A program made the translations under genes and the position numbers. 64,000 nucleotides of DNA from Jidongwangia harbinensis (GTDB taxonomy: Bacteria; Actinomycetota; Actinomycetes; Mycobacteriales; Micromonosporaceae), in NCBI RefSeq assembly GCF_020216025.1, contig NZ_JAIWNC010000021.1, forward strand, positions 81,470 to 145,469, in the 5' to 3' direction. Shown piece after piece: positions 43,271-52,446 of the stretch (positions are counted from its first letter, which is position 1; each line of letters begins with the position of its first letter). The notes beneath the pieces are model-generated. The model was given only the letters and a program-made list of their open reading frames with translations. It was not told the origin of the DNA and did no database searches.

Positions 43271-44188
43271 TCAGTGGGCGTCGGCTGCCTCCGGTGTGGC
43301 GAGGACCGCGGGTTTGAGGGTCTGCGCGCACCACTGCGCGAATGTGGTGGCCGGGCCCGCCTGCGGTGAGCGGGCGACGCCGGAGTCCAGGCCCTGGTCC
43401 TTGGCGCGCTTCATCTCGACCATGCCCTCGACGAACGCCTCGTTGAGGCCGTAGCCGAGCATGGTGGACCGCAGTTCTTCGAGCGACTGGCGCTGGTAGC
43501 GGACCGGACGGCCCAATTCTTCGGTCATGATGCGGGCCAGGTGGTTGGGCGATAGGTTCTGCGGGCCGAGCACCGGAACACTGCCGACGCCGGTCCAGGA
43601 GCGGTCCAGCAACAGCTCTGCCGCGGTCGCGGCGATGTCGGCGACGGCCACCATCGGCGCCGGACGGTCCGCGGCGGCGGTGTCGGCGAAGACGCCGGTG
43701 TCGCGGATCGACTCGGCGTCCTCCAGCAGGTTCTCGAAGAACGACGGGTTGGCCAGGGCCCGGTAGGCGACGCCCGAGTCGGCGATCAGGTCGTCCATGG
43801 CCAGCGAGGCGGTGACCAGCCCGGCTTGATCGGCCAACGGGGTACCGCGGCCGAGCGCCGAGACGCCGACGACATGGCCGACGCCGTGAGCGGCGAACGC
43901 CCGCGCGGCCGGTCGGGTGAAGCCGCGGTACGCCTCGTCGGGCGTGACCGAAGCGTCCGGTGGCACCAACCAGAAGACCGCGTCGGCCCCGGCGAAGGCG
44001 CGCTCGACCGTCGCGGCGTCGCCGTGCGAGCCGGTGACCACCTCGACCCGCCCGCGTACGGCCTCGTCGAGCCGGGCCGGATCGCGGACGACGACCCGTA
44101 ACTCCTCCCCGCGTGCCGGCGCGGCCTGGACCAGCAGCGACAGCAGCCGCCGGCCGATGTTCCCGGTGGGAGCGGTAATGACAATCAT
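43271..44188 (-). CDS. NmrA-like NAD(P)-binding protein
   Basis: 305 residues. TAPTGNIGRRLLSLL is the N-terminal nucleotide loop; no catalytic YxxxK follows, as is usual for NmrA/quinone reductase-2-like atypical SDRs. Blocks VEVVTGSHGDAATVERAFAG and VIADSGVAYRALANPSFFENLL are typical. It may be a redox sensor or reductase. ATG 44188 has GAGG upstream. Divergent from the LysR gene. Confidence 0.87.
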   Translation of the reverse strand: MIVITAPTGNIGRRLLSLLVQAAPARGEELRVVVRDPARLDEAVRGRVEVVTGSHGDAATVERAFAGADAVFWLVPPDASVTPDEAYRGFTRPAARAFAAHGVGHVVGVSALGRGTPLADQAGLVTASLAMDDLIADSGVAYRALANPSFFENLLEDAESIRDTGVFADTAAADRPAPMVAVADIAATAAELLLDRSWTGVGSVPVLGPQNLSPNHLARIMTEELGRPVRYQRQSLEELRSTMLGYGLNEAFVEGMVEMKRAKDQGLDSGVARSPQAGPATTFAQWCAQTLKPAVLATPEAADAH

Positions 44189-44248
44189 GCAAACCTCGCG
44201 GTCGGTCTCGCAGCGGAAATGACCCCTCCAGGGTGCGGACCCGGACCG

Positions 44249-44285
44249 CATTGCCACAATGGGAACTACAGCAACCAATCATTGC
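44249..44285. promoter_or_regulatory. LysR binding-site candidates
   Basis: CATTG-CCA-CAATG (44249-44261) and GCAA..CAAT-C-ATTGC (44271-44285) lie between the divergent LysR and NmrA genes. The first fits a LysR recognition dyad; the second repeats its CAAT/ATTG elements. Confidence 0.45.
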
Positions 44286-44304
44286 TCGAAACGGAATAAC
44301 GTCG

Positions 44305-45243
44305 GTGACCAGCCCAGCTCCGAACCTTGACGCCAACCTCGCCATCGCCCTCGACGCCCTGCTGACCGAGCAGAGCGTCACCCGGGCAGCCGCGCGGCTA
44401 CACACCTCCCCCGCGGCGATGAGCCGCACCCTGGCGCGGCTGCGCCGGGTGCTCCAGGATCCGCTACTGGTGCGGGCCGGACAGGCGATGGTGCCCACGC
44501 CCCGCGCCGAGGCACTGCGAGAGGAAGCCGCCGCCGTGGTCCGCCGGCTGGAGGCACTACTCACCCCGAGCGGCGGGATCGACCCCACCGCACTGCGGCG
44601 CACCTTCACCGTCCAGGCCTCGGACCTCGTCGGCGCCGCACTGGCGCCGGGCCTGCTGGCCCTGGCCCGGCGCCAGGCGCCCGGCGTCTCACTACGAGTG
44701 CTGGCCGAGGACTGGGAAGCGAGTCCCGCTCTGCGCGACGGCCGGATCGATCTGGAAATCGGGTCCATCGACCACATCGACCCGGAAACCCAGGTCGAAG
44801 ACCTGGTCACGCTCCGGATGGCGGCCGGCGTCAGGGCAGGACACCCACTCACCGAAGGAACCGTGACGCCCGGCAGGCTGGCCGCGGCAGAGCATGTGGC
44901 GGTCAGCCGCCGGGGACGTTTCACCGGCCCACTGGATACCGCCTTGGCGGAGCACGGGCTCAGCCGGCAGGTCAACGCCGTCCTGCCCGGACACCTGGCG
45001 GCGATGGCGCTGGCCGCAGTCGGCGACGTGGTCTGCCTGGTGCCGACCGCACTGCCGGGCGAGCCCCCTTCACCACTCAGCGACGCCGCGCACGCGCTCG
45101 GACTGCGCCTGCTCGACATCCCGGTACCGCTGCCACCACTGACGATCGGCATGGCCTGGCACCCACGCCACACCGCCGACGCGGCCCACCACTGGCTACG
45201 TAACGCCGTACGCCGGGTACTCCGTCCGGCCCGGGAGCAATAG
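44305..45243 (+). CDS. LysR family regulator
   Basis: 312 residues. N-terminal HTH: LDALLTEQSVTRAAARLHTSPAAMSRTLARLRRVLQD, with the typical LVRAGQAMVPTPRAEAL continuation. The C-terminal half is the two-lobed ligand domain (RRTFTVQASDLVGAALAPGL, GRIDLEIGSID). Its neighbour on the other strand is an NmrA-type reductase, the usual target arrangement. Start GTG 44305; the open frame begins earlier at 44233 inside the operator region. Confidence 0.88.
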   Translation: MTSPAPNLDANLAIALDALLTEQSVTRAAARLHTSPAAMSRTLARLRRVLQDPLLVRAGQAMVPTPRAEALREEAAAVVRRLEALLTPSGGIDPTALRRTFTVQASDLVGAALAPGLLALARRQAPGVSLRVLAEDWEASPALRDGRIDLEIGSIDHIDPETQVEDLVTLRMAAGVRAGHPLTEGTVTPGRLAAAEHVAVSRRGRFTGPLDTALAEHGLSRQVNAVLPGHLAAMALAAVGDVVCLVPTALPGEPPSPLSDAAHALGLRLLDIPVPLPPLTIGMAWHPRHTADAAHHWLRNAVRRVLRPAREQ

Positions 45244-45685
45244 CCCGCGGCACAGGCCCGCCCGCCCGGCGCGCCGTCATCGTTTCCGCCTGGCCCTCCG
45301 CTATCCGGCCGCACGACGCCGGCCCGCCGGAGCCGCCTTCGCGCTGGTCACCGCAGTCATGCCGGGCACCGTCGCCGAGGACACCGGCACCGGCCGCCAC
45401 GCTCGCCTTGATCCACGTCATCGCCGACGCCGCCCGGCTTGTCGCCGTCGCGCCGCGAAACGCCACCCGATGAAACCGAAGATTCCGACCGCGCCGACTC
45501 ACTTCCGCCCCAGCACGGCCGGCCGGCCTCGGCTACGAAGAAACCGTGGCGGCCGGCCGTCGAGCCCTGCAGAGCACCCCGCCTTCAACTATCGGACACG
45601 GCGGAGAACGACGAGCCCTGCCAGGCCCGCACCACGCGGTGGAACCGCCTGATCGCAGAGGGATGTCAGCGCACTGCTGTTCTGG
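45244..45685. other. intergenic region
   Basis: About 440 bases. Short open frames exist but none shows a recognisable motif or ribosome binding site. I see no repeat or hairpin worth naming. Confidence 0.4.
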
Positions 45686-45928
45686 CTAGCCCGTGATCTG
45701 CGCGGATTCGGCGTCGACGAAACCGTTGGGGCCAAACCAGATACAGACGGATCCGGCAAGCCCAATCGGCCAGACAGAACCGCCGGTTTCGTGGCAGTAC
45801 GCCACGGTGACCCTGTCGGGGTGGTTGTCGGGCCGGTCGGCGGCGTGGGCTGTCCCCCCGGACCCGAGTACCAGGGTCACGGTCGCGAGGACGGCTGTTG
45901 TGGCCGTTACGGCCAGGCGAGATCGCAT
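45686..45928 (-). CDS. small secreted protein
   Basis: 80 residues: signal peptide (MRSRLAVTATTAVLATVTLV, cleavage near AHA~31) and a ~50-residue mature part with two Cys (VAYCHETGGSVW and GSVCIWFGPNG), likely one disulfide. No family recognised. ATG 45928 is preceded by GAGGAGG; the open frame runs further upstream but without a signal peptide start. Confidence 0.68.
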   Translation of the reverse strand: MRSRLAVTATTAVLATVTLVLGSGGTAHAADRPDNHPDRVTVAYCHETGGSVWPIGLAGSVCIWFGPNGFVDAESAQITG

Positions 45929-46096
45929 GTCGATATCCTCCTCTGCGGTGGTGGTTTGCCACCGCGGATGGAAGCCTGCCCGAGTAACTCTGGGAAAATC
46001 TCTACATAGGGCGGGCACCTGATCTCGCTGATCAGTCGGCGCGTAGTTCGGGCCGTCCTGAGCGGGGTGGCAGGCGCGCCCTTCATGGCCACCAGG

Positions 46097-46981
46097 TCAG
46101 CGGCGCCGCCAGAGCGCGGGCGTGATCTGGTGCTCGGTCCGAAAACGTCGGATGAAGTAGCTGGCGTCGGGAAAGCCGACCCGGTGGGCGATCGCCGCCA
46201 CCGTCAGGTCAGTCTCGGTCAGTAACCGACGGGCCTCCTGCATCCGCCGCTCGGTGAGCCACTGCTGCACGGTTCGGCCGGTCCGGCGGCGTACCGAAGT
46301 GGTCAGGTGCCCCGGGGTCAGCGCCAGTTCGTCGGCCACGTCCGCCAGCGAGATCGGCTCGGCGAACCGGTGCTCGATCACGTCGAACACCGCGGCCAGC
46401 AGCGGCTCGTCGGCCGCGCGCAGGTCACCGGCGACGTCACCGGCCAGCCGGGCCGCCGCGACCAGCACCAGCATGAGGTGTGCCAGCGACGCCTCCGACC
46501 ATCCGGTTCCACGGGTCTGCAACTCGCCGTCGAGTGCGCTGATCCGCTCCACCCAGCCGGGCCGCTGCGCCGGTGGGACCCGCAGCCGCTGCGTCCGGTC
46601 GGCGCCGCAGGCGAACGGGAACAGCAGCGGGTGGGCTCGCCACGAGTACGCCCCGCCGCGGATCACATCGGCCGGGAAGAACACCACCCATCCGTCCTCG
46701 ATGATTCGGTCGGCCGGCTGCGGAAAGGACAGCACCTGGCCCGGCGCGATCACAAACAGATCGCCGTCGACCACGTTCCATGCACGGTCGTCGATCAGGA
46801 AGCTGCCGCCGGCGCGATGTGCGTACAGCAGGACCAGGAAGTCGTGCGTATGCGTCTGCGGGCCGGGCAGCGGCTGTGGCGTCAGCGGCCGGTCGGGCAG
46901 CCGGGTCACCGCAACCGGCGGGATGCCGGGTAACCGGCGGAACACCGCGACCGGCACGCCGCCGGTGGTCCGGCGGGCCAT
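46097..46981 (-). CDS. AraC family regulator
   Basis: 294 residues from ATG 46981. N-terminal cupin-like sensing domain (HTHDFLVLLYAHRAGGSFLI ... VDGDLFVIAPGQ) and a C-terminal double HTH (ISLADVADELALTPGHLTTSV, LTVAAIAHRVGFPDASYFIRRF). Ligand unknown. It is divergent from the methyltransferase at 47121. The frame stays open to 47146, so the true start may lie upstream. Confidence 0.85.
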   Translation of the reverse strand: MARRTTGGVPVAVFRRLPGIPPVAVTRLPDRPLTPQPLPGPQTHTHDFLVLLYAHRAGGSFLIDDRAWNVVDGDLFVIAPGQVLSFPQPADRIIEDGWVVFFPADVIRGGAYSWRAHPLLFPFACGADRTQRLRVPPAQRPGWVERISALDGELQTRGTGWSEASLAHLMLVLVAAARLAGDVAGDLRAADEPLLAAVFDVIEHRFAEPISLADVADELALTPGHLTTSVRRRTGRTVQQWLTERRMQEARRLLTETDLTVAAIAHRVGFPDASYFIRRFRTEHQITPALWRRR

Positions 46982-47120
46982 CCGGGTCGGCCGTGCGTGC
47001 GCCGGAGCATCTGAAGAATGTCCTATCCCTGCCACGGATCCGGCGATGTCCTGGCTCTGCTTGGGCACAACGCTGAGAGTACGACCGAAGTTCGTCTGAT
47101 CACTACTGCGGGAGGCTGTC

Positions 47121-47750
47121 ATGACCGGAGCCGCACGGCCGTTCATCCCGGCGATGGGCCGGCACTGGATGCTGTTCCTCTACGACCCGTTCACCCGGGC
47201 GGCCGGCATCTCCCAGGTGCACGGGCAGCTGCTCGATCGCGCCGGCGTTCAGCCCGGCCACCGCGTACTGGAGGTCGGCTGCGGACCCGGCGACCTGCTC
47301 ATGCAGCTCGGCCGCCGAGTGCCGCAGGCCGACCTGATGGGGATCGACCCCGACCCGGCCGCGCTGCGCAAGGCCCGCCGCAAGGCCGCCCGCCGCGGCC
47401 TGACGGTGCAGTTCATGCTCGCGTACGCTGACGAGCTGCCGCTGCCGGACGACAGCCTCGACCGGGTGCTGTCCTCCTACATGCTGCACCACCTCGACGA
47501 GGAGCCACAGGTGGCGGCGATGCGCGAGATCCGCCGGATCCTGCGCCCCGGTGGCGAGCTGCACCTGCTCGACGCGGACGGGACACCACGCCCGGGCACG
47601 CGAGGCCACCAGCACCCGCGGCTGGCCGGACACACCCCGCAACGGATCCAAGCGGTCATCCGCCAGGGCGGGCTGACCGAGGTCTCCCAGACCGGCCACG
47701 GCAGCCGCCGGATCGCCGGGCACTACTCCTTCTTCCGCGCAGTCGCCTGA
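47121..47750 (+). CDS. class I SAM-dependent methyltransferase
   Basis: 209 residues. Motif I is VLEVGCGPGDLL (near 50), motif II MGIDPDPAAL, and VLSSYMLHHLDEE is the post-II segment of the Methyltransf_11/25 type. Small-molecule methylation is likely; substrate unknown. GGGAGG lies just before the ATG. Divergent from AraC, which may control it. Confidence 0.86.
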   Translation: MTGAARPFIPAMGRHWMLFLYDPFTRAAGISQVHGQLLDRAGVQPGHRVLEVGCGPGDLLMQLGRRVPQADLMGIDPDPAALRKARRKAARRGLTVQFMLAYADELPLPDDSLDRVLSSYMLHHLDEEPQVAAMREIRRILRPGGELHLLDADGTPRPGTRGHQHPRLAGHTPQRIQAVIRQGGLTEVSQTGHGSRRIAGHYSFFRAVA

Positions 47751-47978
47751 GACAGCGGGCGCCGCGCAGCACCTTCGCGACGACGGCGCCTCCACGTAGT
47801 CACCACCGATCACCAGCGGAACCAGACGTTCCCCACACTCGTCTGCCACATTCCCGCACGCGACCCGGCGTCACCGCGCACCGGCCCCGGTGGGCATCCG
47901 CTTCTAGCCGATGAGCGGATGCGCCGTCTTGCTTCCTTGGACCAGTACGGTGTCGCCATGCCATCAGAGGAGCCAGCT

Positions 47979-48737
47979 GTGCCGGTTGTGCATGACAGCG
48001 TGTACTTCGACCAGTGGTACGCGGACATGGCCGTCTCACCTACCCGCGACGCCATCATGGCCCGCGCCATGGGGATGCCGGTGGAACTGCGCGACGCAGG
48101 CACCCTCATCTGGCAGGGCCTCACCGAAGTGACTGAGGGCTTGCGTCTCGCGCCAGACGGCCTGGTGGTCGACGTCGCCTGCGGGCGGGGCGGGTATGGC
48201 ATCGGGGTCGCTCAACGTGCCGGCGCACGCCTGGTGGGCGTGGACTTCTCAGCTGTGGCCCTGGAGCATGCGAAGGCAAACAGCGTACGTCTGCTGCCCG
48301 CAGGGCGGTCCACGTTCCAGATGGGGACCCTACTCGCGGCTGGCCTGCCCTCGGGCACCGCGGATGGGCTGATGTGCGTGGACGCGGTGCAATTTGCTGA
48401 GCCGCCGCTCGCCGCGCTGCTCGAGTTCCGTCGACTCCTGAAAACCGGCGGTCGGCTCGCCGTAACTTGTTGGGAAGCGGTCGATGCGTCGGATGAGCGG
48501 GTCCCGCGGCGTATCCGTGCGGTGGATCTCCGGCGAGATCTGGCGAAGGCAGGCTTCGCCGACGTGGAAGTGCAGGAGAAGCCCGCATGGCGCCAAGCCG
48601 AGCGAGCAATGTGGGAAGCGGCGGTGGCGGCGGTTGACTCCGATGCGGCAGTGAGGTCTCTGCAGGCTGAGGGGCGGCGCTCACTGGCGACGTTCGACTC
48701 GCTGCGCCGCGTGTTCGCGACCGCCACCGCACCCTGA
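47979..48737 (+). CDS. class I SAM-dependent methyltransferase
   Basis: About 252 residues. SAM motif VVDVACGRGGYGIGV (near 67), VGVDFSAVALEHAKAN, and the late DGLMCVDAVQFAEPPL. It differs from the methyltransferase upstream and is not a duplicate. GTG 47979 follows AGAGGAG at a good spacing; ATG 47958 is an alternative with no ribosome binding site. Confidence 0.84.
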   Translation: MPVVHDSVYFDQWYADMAVSPTRDAIMARAMGMPVELRDAGTLIWQGLTEVTEGLRLAPDGLVVDVACGRGGYGIGVAQRAGARLVGVDFSAVALEHAKANSVRLLPAGRSTFQMGTLLAAGLPSGTADGLMCVDAVQFAEPPLAALLEFRRLLKTGGRLAVTCWEAVDASDERVPRRIRAVDLRRDLAKAGFADVEVQEKPAWRQAERAMWEAAVAAVDSDAAVRSLQAEGRRSLATFDSLRRVFATATAP

Positions 48738-48825
48738 CCCGAGACATGCGGCTCTCATAGTGGTCGGCGACCAGCCGGTCGGCGCAGCGGGCTTGTCGCC
48801 TTCAATCGGCGGACCGAGCCCGCGC

Positions 48826-49632
48826 TCAGGTCTTGCGCCCCACGCCGCCGAAGTGGGGAACCGGTTCGGCGTGTTCCGCGCCCTCCTCGGGTCGCCACTG
48901 CGAGCAACTGACGACGCCGGGCTCCACCATCTCCAGCGCACCGAAGAGGCTTTTGACCTGCTCGGCGCTGCGCAGCACCATCCTGGCCGCTGGGCCCTCG
49001 TTCCACAGTCGCAAGGCCTCCACCATCGTCTCACCGTTGATCTCGGTAGTGGGGTGGGAGATCGCCAGATAGCTGCCTGGCGGAAGGGAACCCACCAGTT
49101 GGACGACCAGATCGGCCGCGTCGTCGTCGTCCGGCACAAAGTTGAGGACGCCGAGCAAGGTGAGCGCGACCGGCTGATCGAAGTTCAGGGTCCGGCGCGC
49201 ACCCTCGATGACTGCCGCTGGTTCTCGCAGGTCGGCATCGAGGTAGTCGGTCCTGCCCTCCGGATGACTGGATAGCAGCGCACGGGCGTGGACCAGCACC
49301 AGCGGGTCGTTGTCCACATAGACGACCCGACTGCTCGGCGCGATCTGCTGCGCGACCTCGTGGGTGTTGTTCGCGGTCGGGATGCCGGTGCCCACGTCAA
49401 GGAACTGCCGAATGCCGACCTCGCCGGCCAGATAGCGGACTACCCGGCCGAGGAAGGCACGGTCAGCTCGAGCCGACGCGACCATCTCCGGCACCATCGC
49501 CAGGATCTGGTCGGCAACCGCCCGATCGACGGCGAAGTTGTCCTTGCCGCCCAGCCAGTAATTCCACAGTCGAGCTGAGTGCGGAACTCCGGTGTCGAGT
49601 TTGGCCGTCGTGTCGTCACCCAATGCGGACAC
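48826..49632 (-). CDS. Methyltransf_19 (DUF574-type) SAM-dependent methyltransferase
   Basis: 268 residues. The opening TGVPHSARLWNYWLGGKDNF and block FLDVGTGIPTANNTHEVAQ define the actinobacteria-specific PF04672 family, with VVYVDNDPLVLVHARALL as the SAM acidic segment. Members are numerous in Streptomyces and relatives; substrates are not known. Convergent with the methyltransferase gene before it. Confidence 0.9.
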   Translation of the reverse strand: MSALGDDTTAKLDTGVPHSARLWNYWLGGKDNFAVDRAVADQILAMVPEMVASARADRAFLGRVVRYLAGEVGIRQFLDVGTGIPTANNTHEVAQQIAPSSRVVYVDNDPLVLVHARALLSSHPEGRTDYLDADLREPAAVIEGARRTLNFDQPVALTLLGVLNFVPDDDDAADLVVQLVGSLPPGSYLAISHPTTEINGETMVEALRLWNEGPAARMVLRSAEQVKSLFGALEMVEPGVVSCSQWRPEEGAEHAEPVPHFGGVGRKT

Positions 49633-50162
49633 ATGCGCTCCCTCGGATCCCCGTCATCACCGGTCACGGTTCGGGCGAAGAGTAGTCGGCGTGGCGAGGG
49701 CGCGACACCCCACGTACCGACCGGCTCCCGCGGGCGCTCGATCGTGAGTGGGACCGCGTGTACTCCTTTTGCCGCGATCCGGTCGAAGGCGACGTTCACC
49801 GGCGCCGCGATGTTCGCGGGGCGAACACGCGGGCTGGTCGGTACGCGTCGGCGCGGACGGGACGGGCGCCTCTCACCCGCAGCGAGGCCAACGAGGCGTC
49901 CCGCCTCACCATCGAGGGCCACGGCGGCGTGCTGGAGGCCGTCCGCGACACCGAACTCGGCCGTACCCGCCGCTGGTGGATCGCCCTGCACACCTGAACG
50001 GGATCTTGCACACTTTCCGCACCGGCGGCCTCAACCTGCTCGGTTCTCGCGCTCACGCCCGCACGCGACGTCCTCCACGACCCGCCGGAACAGCGACCGC
50101 ACGGATCTGCCGTGGCGACCGGTGTGCCGGGGGCGACCGCGAGAAGCACCCCGGCTCCGACG
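49633..50162. other. intergenic region with possible gene relic
   Basis: About 530 bases. The plus-strand frame 49758-49997 ends in a protein-like stretch (RLTIEGHGGVLEAVRDTELG, then RTRRWWIALHT) that may be the tail of a lost gene; its N-terminal half looks random and has no ribosome binding site. Confidence 0.3.
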
Positions 50163-50197
50163 CCGAGGGGCGGCCCCGTGACGGGACCGCCCCTCGG
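50163..50197 (-). terminator. terminator after the VWA gene
   Basis: Arms CCGAGGGGCGGCCCCGT (50163-50179) and ACGGGACCGCCCCTCGG (50181-50197) pair with one mismatch, 17 bases after the stop of the minus-strand VWA gene. Confidence 0.75.
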
Positions 50198-50214
50198 TAC
50201 TGCTGGGAGCCGGG

Positions 50215-51528
50215 CTACTTCTTCTTCGGGGGCACCACGCAGGCCACGCCCGCCGAGGTGTTCTTCGCGTCGTCCACGCCGACGATCAGGGCGTCGCCCT
50301 TCAGCGTGATCTTGTAGTCGACCGCGCCGGAGCCGGGCACCACGCCGGGCGTCGCGCCCGGGGCCTGGACCAGCTTGATGTTGGTGGTACTCGGGTACGG
50401 GCCGAACACCGCCGAGCTGGCCGTGTCACGGACGAAGACGTCCACCGCGGCGTCCACCACGTCGGTGGAGCCGATCGTGTAGAAGCCGTCCGGGTTGGCC
50501 GAGGCCGGGAGGTGGCCGGCCGGGTTCGGGCCCGGTACGCAGCTGGCCACCGGCGGGGTCACGTCGTTCACCTTCACGGCGACCTGCTGGGTGAACTGCG
50601 GACCGGCCAGTTCGCCGTTCAGCAGGAAGTCGACGGTGCAGTGCAGCGTCGCACCCTGGGTGGCGTCGGCGGCGACGGTCAGCGTCTCGATGAATTCGGC
50701 GTCGTTGCCGCTCTGCACGGTCAGCTCGGCGGGGTTCAGGGTCGCGGTCAGGCCGGCGTCGCACGACACCTTGTGGATGACCGTGACGTCGAGGTTGCGC
50801 AGACCGGTGAGGATGGCCGCGCTCACGCCGTCGGCGTCGGTCGGCACCAGAGAACCGCCGGTGGCCTCGACCACCTCGGAGGCCTGCCCCTCGCCGTCGA
50901 GGTCGGCGACGTTGACGGCGATCACCCGGGTGTCGGCGACGTCGAGAGCGCCGATGGCCTCGGCCAGCGTGTGGCCGGCGCTGGGGTTGTGGCTGGGCGC
51001 GTCGCCCACCACGACCACGATCCGGCTGCTGCCCGGCCGGTAGGTGATGGCGCCGGTGCTCACCTGGAAGAGGCCGTTGATCCACGCCTCGGGCGTGTCG
51101 CCGCCCCCGTCGGCGTCCAGCGAGTCGACCGCGACCTGCACGGCCGTCTCGTCGGCGGTGAGGTCCTGGCGGACGCGGAACAGTTCGGCGCCGTCCGTCG
51201 TGTCACGGTAGGACGCCACCGCGAACTGGGCGCTGGGCTGGCTGGACCGCACGCTGGCGATGACCGTCTGCAGGTTGGCCCGCACGTTCGCGATGGCACC
51301 GCCCATCGACCCGGTGGTGTCCACCAGCAGAACCACGTCGGGCTTCGGCGGGATGGTGGGAGTGTGCACGACCTTGTCGATGGCGATGACCGCGCCCGGA
51401 TCGGCCGCCTTGGCGACCGCGGCTGGTTCCACTCCGGGGTCGGCCGCGACAGCCGGGACCGTAGCTCCGATGACCAGGGCGGTGGCGGCACCGACCGCCA
51501 CCGCGACCCTGCGAACGACGATGTTCAA
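50215..51528 (-). CDS. secreted von Willebrand factor A domain protein
   Basis: 437 residues. Signal peptide (VVRRVAVAVGAATALVIGAT, cleavage near AVAA~30), then a VWA domain (~60-260) beginning PDVVLLVDTTGSMGGAIANV. The MIDAS start is DxTGS, as in metal-binding VWA domains. The C-terminal ~170 residues are beta-rich (TVIHKVSCDAGLTATLNPAE) with paired Cys. Ends in KKK. Likely an extracellular adhesion or scaffold protein. TTG 51528 is chosen for the AGGAG upstream. Confidence 0.85.
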   Translation of the reverse strand: MNIVVRRVAVAVGAATALVIGATVPAVAADPGVEPAAVAKAADPGAVIAIDKVVHTPTIPPKPDVVLLVDTTGSMGGAIANVRANLQTVIASVRSSQPSAQFAVASYRDTTDGAELFRVRQDLTADETAVQVAVDSLDADGGGDTPEAWINGLFQVSTGAITYRPGSSRIVVVVGDAPSHNPSAGHTLAEAIGALDVADTRVIAVNVADLDGEGQASEVVEATGGSLVPTDADGVSAAILTGLRNLDVTVIHKVSCDAGLTATLNPAELTVQSGNDAEFIETLTVAADATQGATLHCTVDFLLNGELAGPQFTQQVAVKVNDVTPPVASCVPGPNPAGHLPASANPDGFYTIGSTDVVDAAVDVFVRDTASSAVFGPYPSTTNIKLVQAPGATPGVVPGSGAVDYKITLKGDALIVGVDDAKNTSAGVACVVPPKKK

Positions 51529-51753
51529 AGAAGACTCCTGATGAGACGCAACTGATCTTGCTTGGTGCGCCATCACGGTAGCCGAAATGCACCATTAAGG
51601 ACCGAAATGACCCGAAGGTCATCCGATCCTGGTCGTCCGAGTGGTCAACCACGCAGGAGGCGGCTCAGCGACGATCGGCCGGCGGCGTGGGCGTCCCGCC
51701 GGCTGAGCGAAGATCTCCGTCGATCGAGAGTGGAGGCCGGCCGGCCGGCGCCT

Positions 51754-52296
51754 TCACACGTCGCCGGGTCCGGGCTCCCAGCCGGTCGACTGTGCCCACT
51801 CGTCGGCCCGCTGAATGATTTTCCAGCAGTACGGTGCCTTGGCGTCGGTGTAGGCCTGCCCGTCGTGGCGATGCCGCTGCGCCAGGGTCCGTTTGACCGC
51901 CGCGTACTCGTCGGCGGCCCGCTGATCCACCCGCAGGAAGTCGCGGAAAAGCAGAGCGAACTGCTCGGAGAAGCTGCCCGCCCGGCGCACGTGGATGTGC
52001 GTACGGAGCTGCCCCGGCGCCTCGCGGAAGTAGCGCTTGGTCCGCTCCGGATTCTCGGCCCGGTAGATCAGGCCCAGGCCGACGAGCGGATCGCGGAACG
52101 GGGTCACCGGCTCGAGCCGCTCGACCGACACCTGTATGTCGACGACCGGCTTGGCGGCCAGTCCCGGCACCGAGGTGGAGCCGATGTGGTCGATGCGCAG
52201 CGCCACGTCGCCGAGCGCACGGCGCAGCTCGGCGCCGATCTGGGCGAAACGCTCCGGCCAGGCCGGGTCGTAGTCCACGATGCGGATTACCCGCAT
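51754..52296 (-). CDS. GrpB/UPF0157 family protein
   Basis: 180 residues with the GrpB core: IRIVDYDPAWPERFAQIGAE, IDHIGSTSVPGLAAKPVVDIQ and RTHIHVRRAGSF. Second member of this family in the window (other at 28320); they differ in the C-terminal half, here with DRQ-like basic helices (KRTLAQRHRHDGQAYTDAKA). Role unknown. ATG 52296 begins the conserved part. Confidence 0.87.
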   Translation of the reverse strand: MRVIRIVDYDPAWPERFAQIGAELRRALGDVALRIDHIGSTSVPGLAAKPVVDIQVSVERLEPVTPFRDPLVGLGLIYRAENPERTKRYFREAPGQLRTHIHVRRAGSFSEQFALLFRDFLRVDQRAADEYAAVKRTLAQRHRHDGQAYTDAKAPYCWKIIQRADEWAQSTGWEPGPGDV

Positions 52297-52383
52297 GCCT
52301 CGTTGATCTGCCCCCGCGGTCACGGGCTCAGCGTAGGGCAGCACGCGGGAACCCGAGGTGTCCGTGCGGCCGGTGCCCGACGG

Positions 52384-52420
52384 CGGCGGCCACCGGTGCG
52401 GACAGCACCGGTGGCCGCCG
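52384..52420 (-). terminator. terminator after the beta-helix gene
   Basis: Perfect 16-base arms CGGCGGCCACCGGTGC (52384-52399) and GCACCGGTGGCCGCCG (52405-52420) with a 5-base loop, 26 bases after the stop of the minus-strand gene at 52447. Confidence 0.8.
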
Positions 52421-52446
52421 GGTTCACCTCGGTGTTGCGTCAGGGA

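Noticed and set aside
43134..45314. 726-residue minus-strand frame spanning LysR and NmrA genes
   Set aside because: Covers two convincing genes in other frames and reads as random composition.
49758..49997. 79-residue plus-strand frame
   Set aside because: No ribosome binding site, random-looking N-terminal half; kept only as a possible relic.
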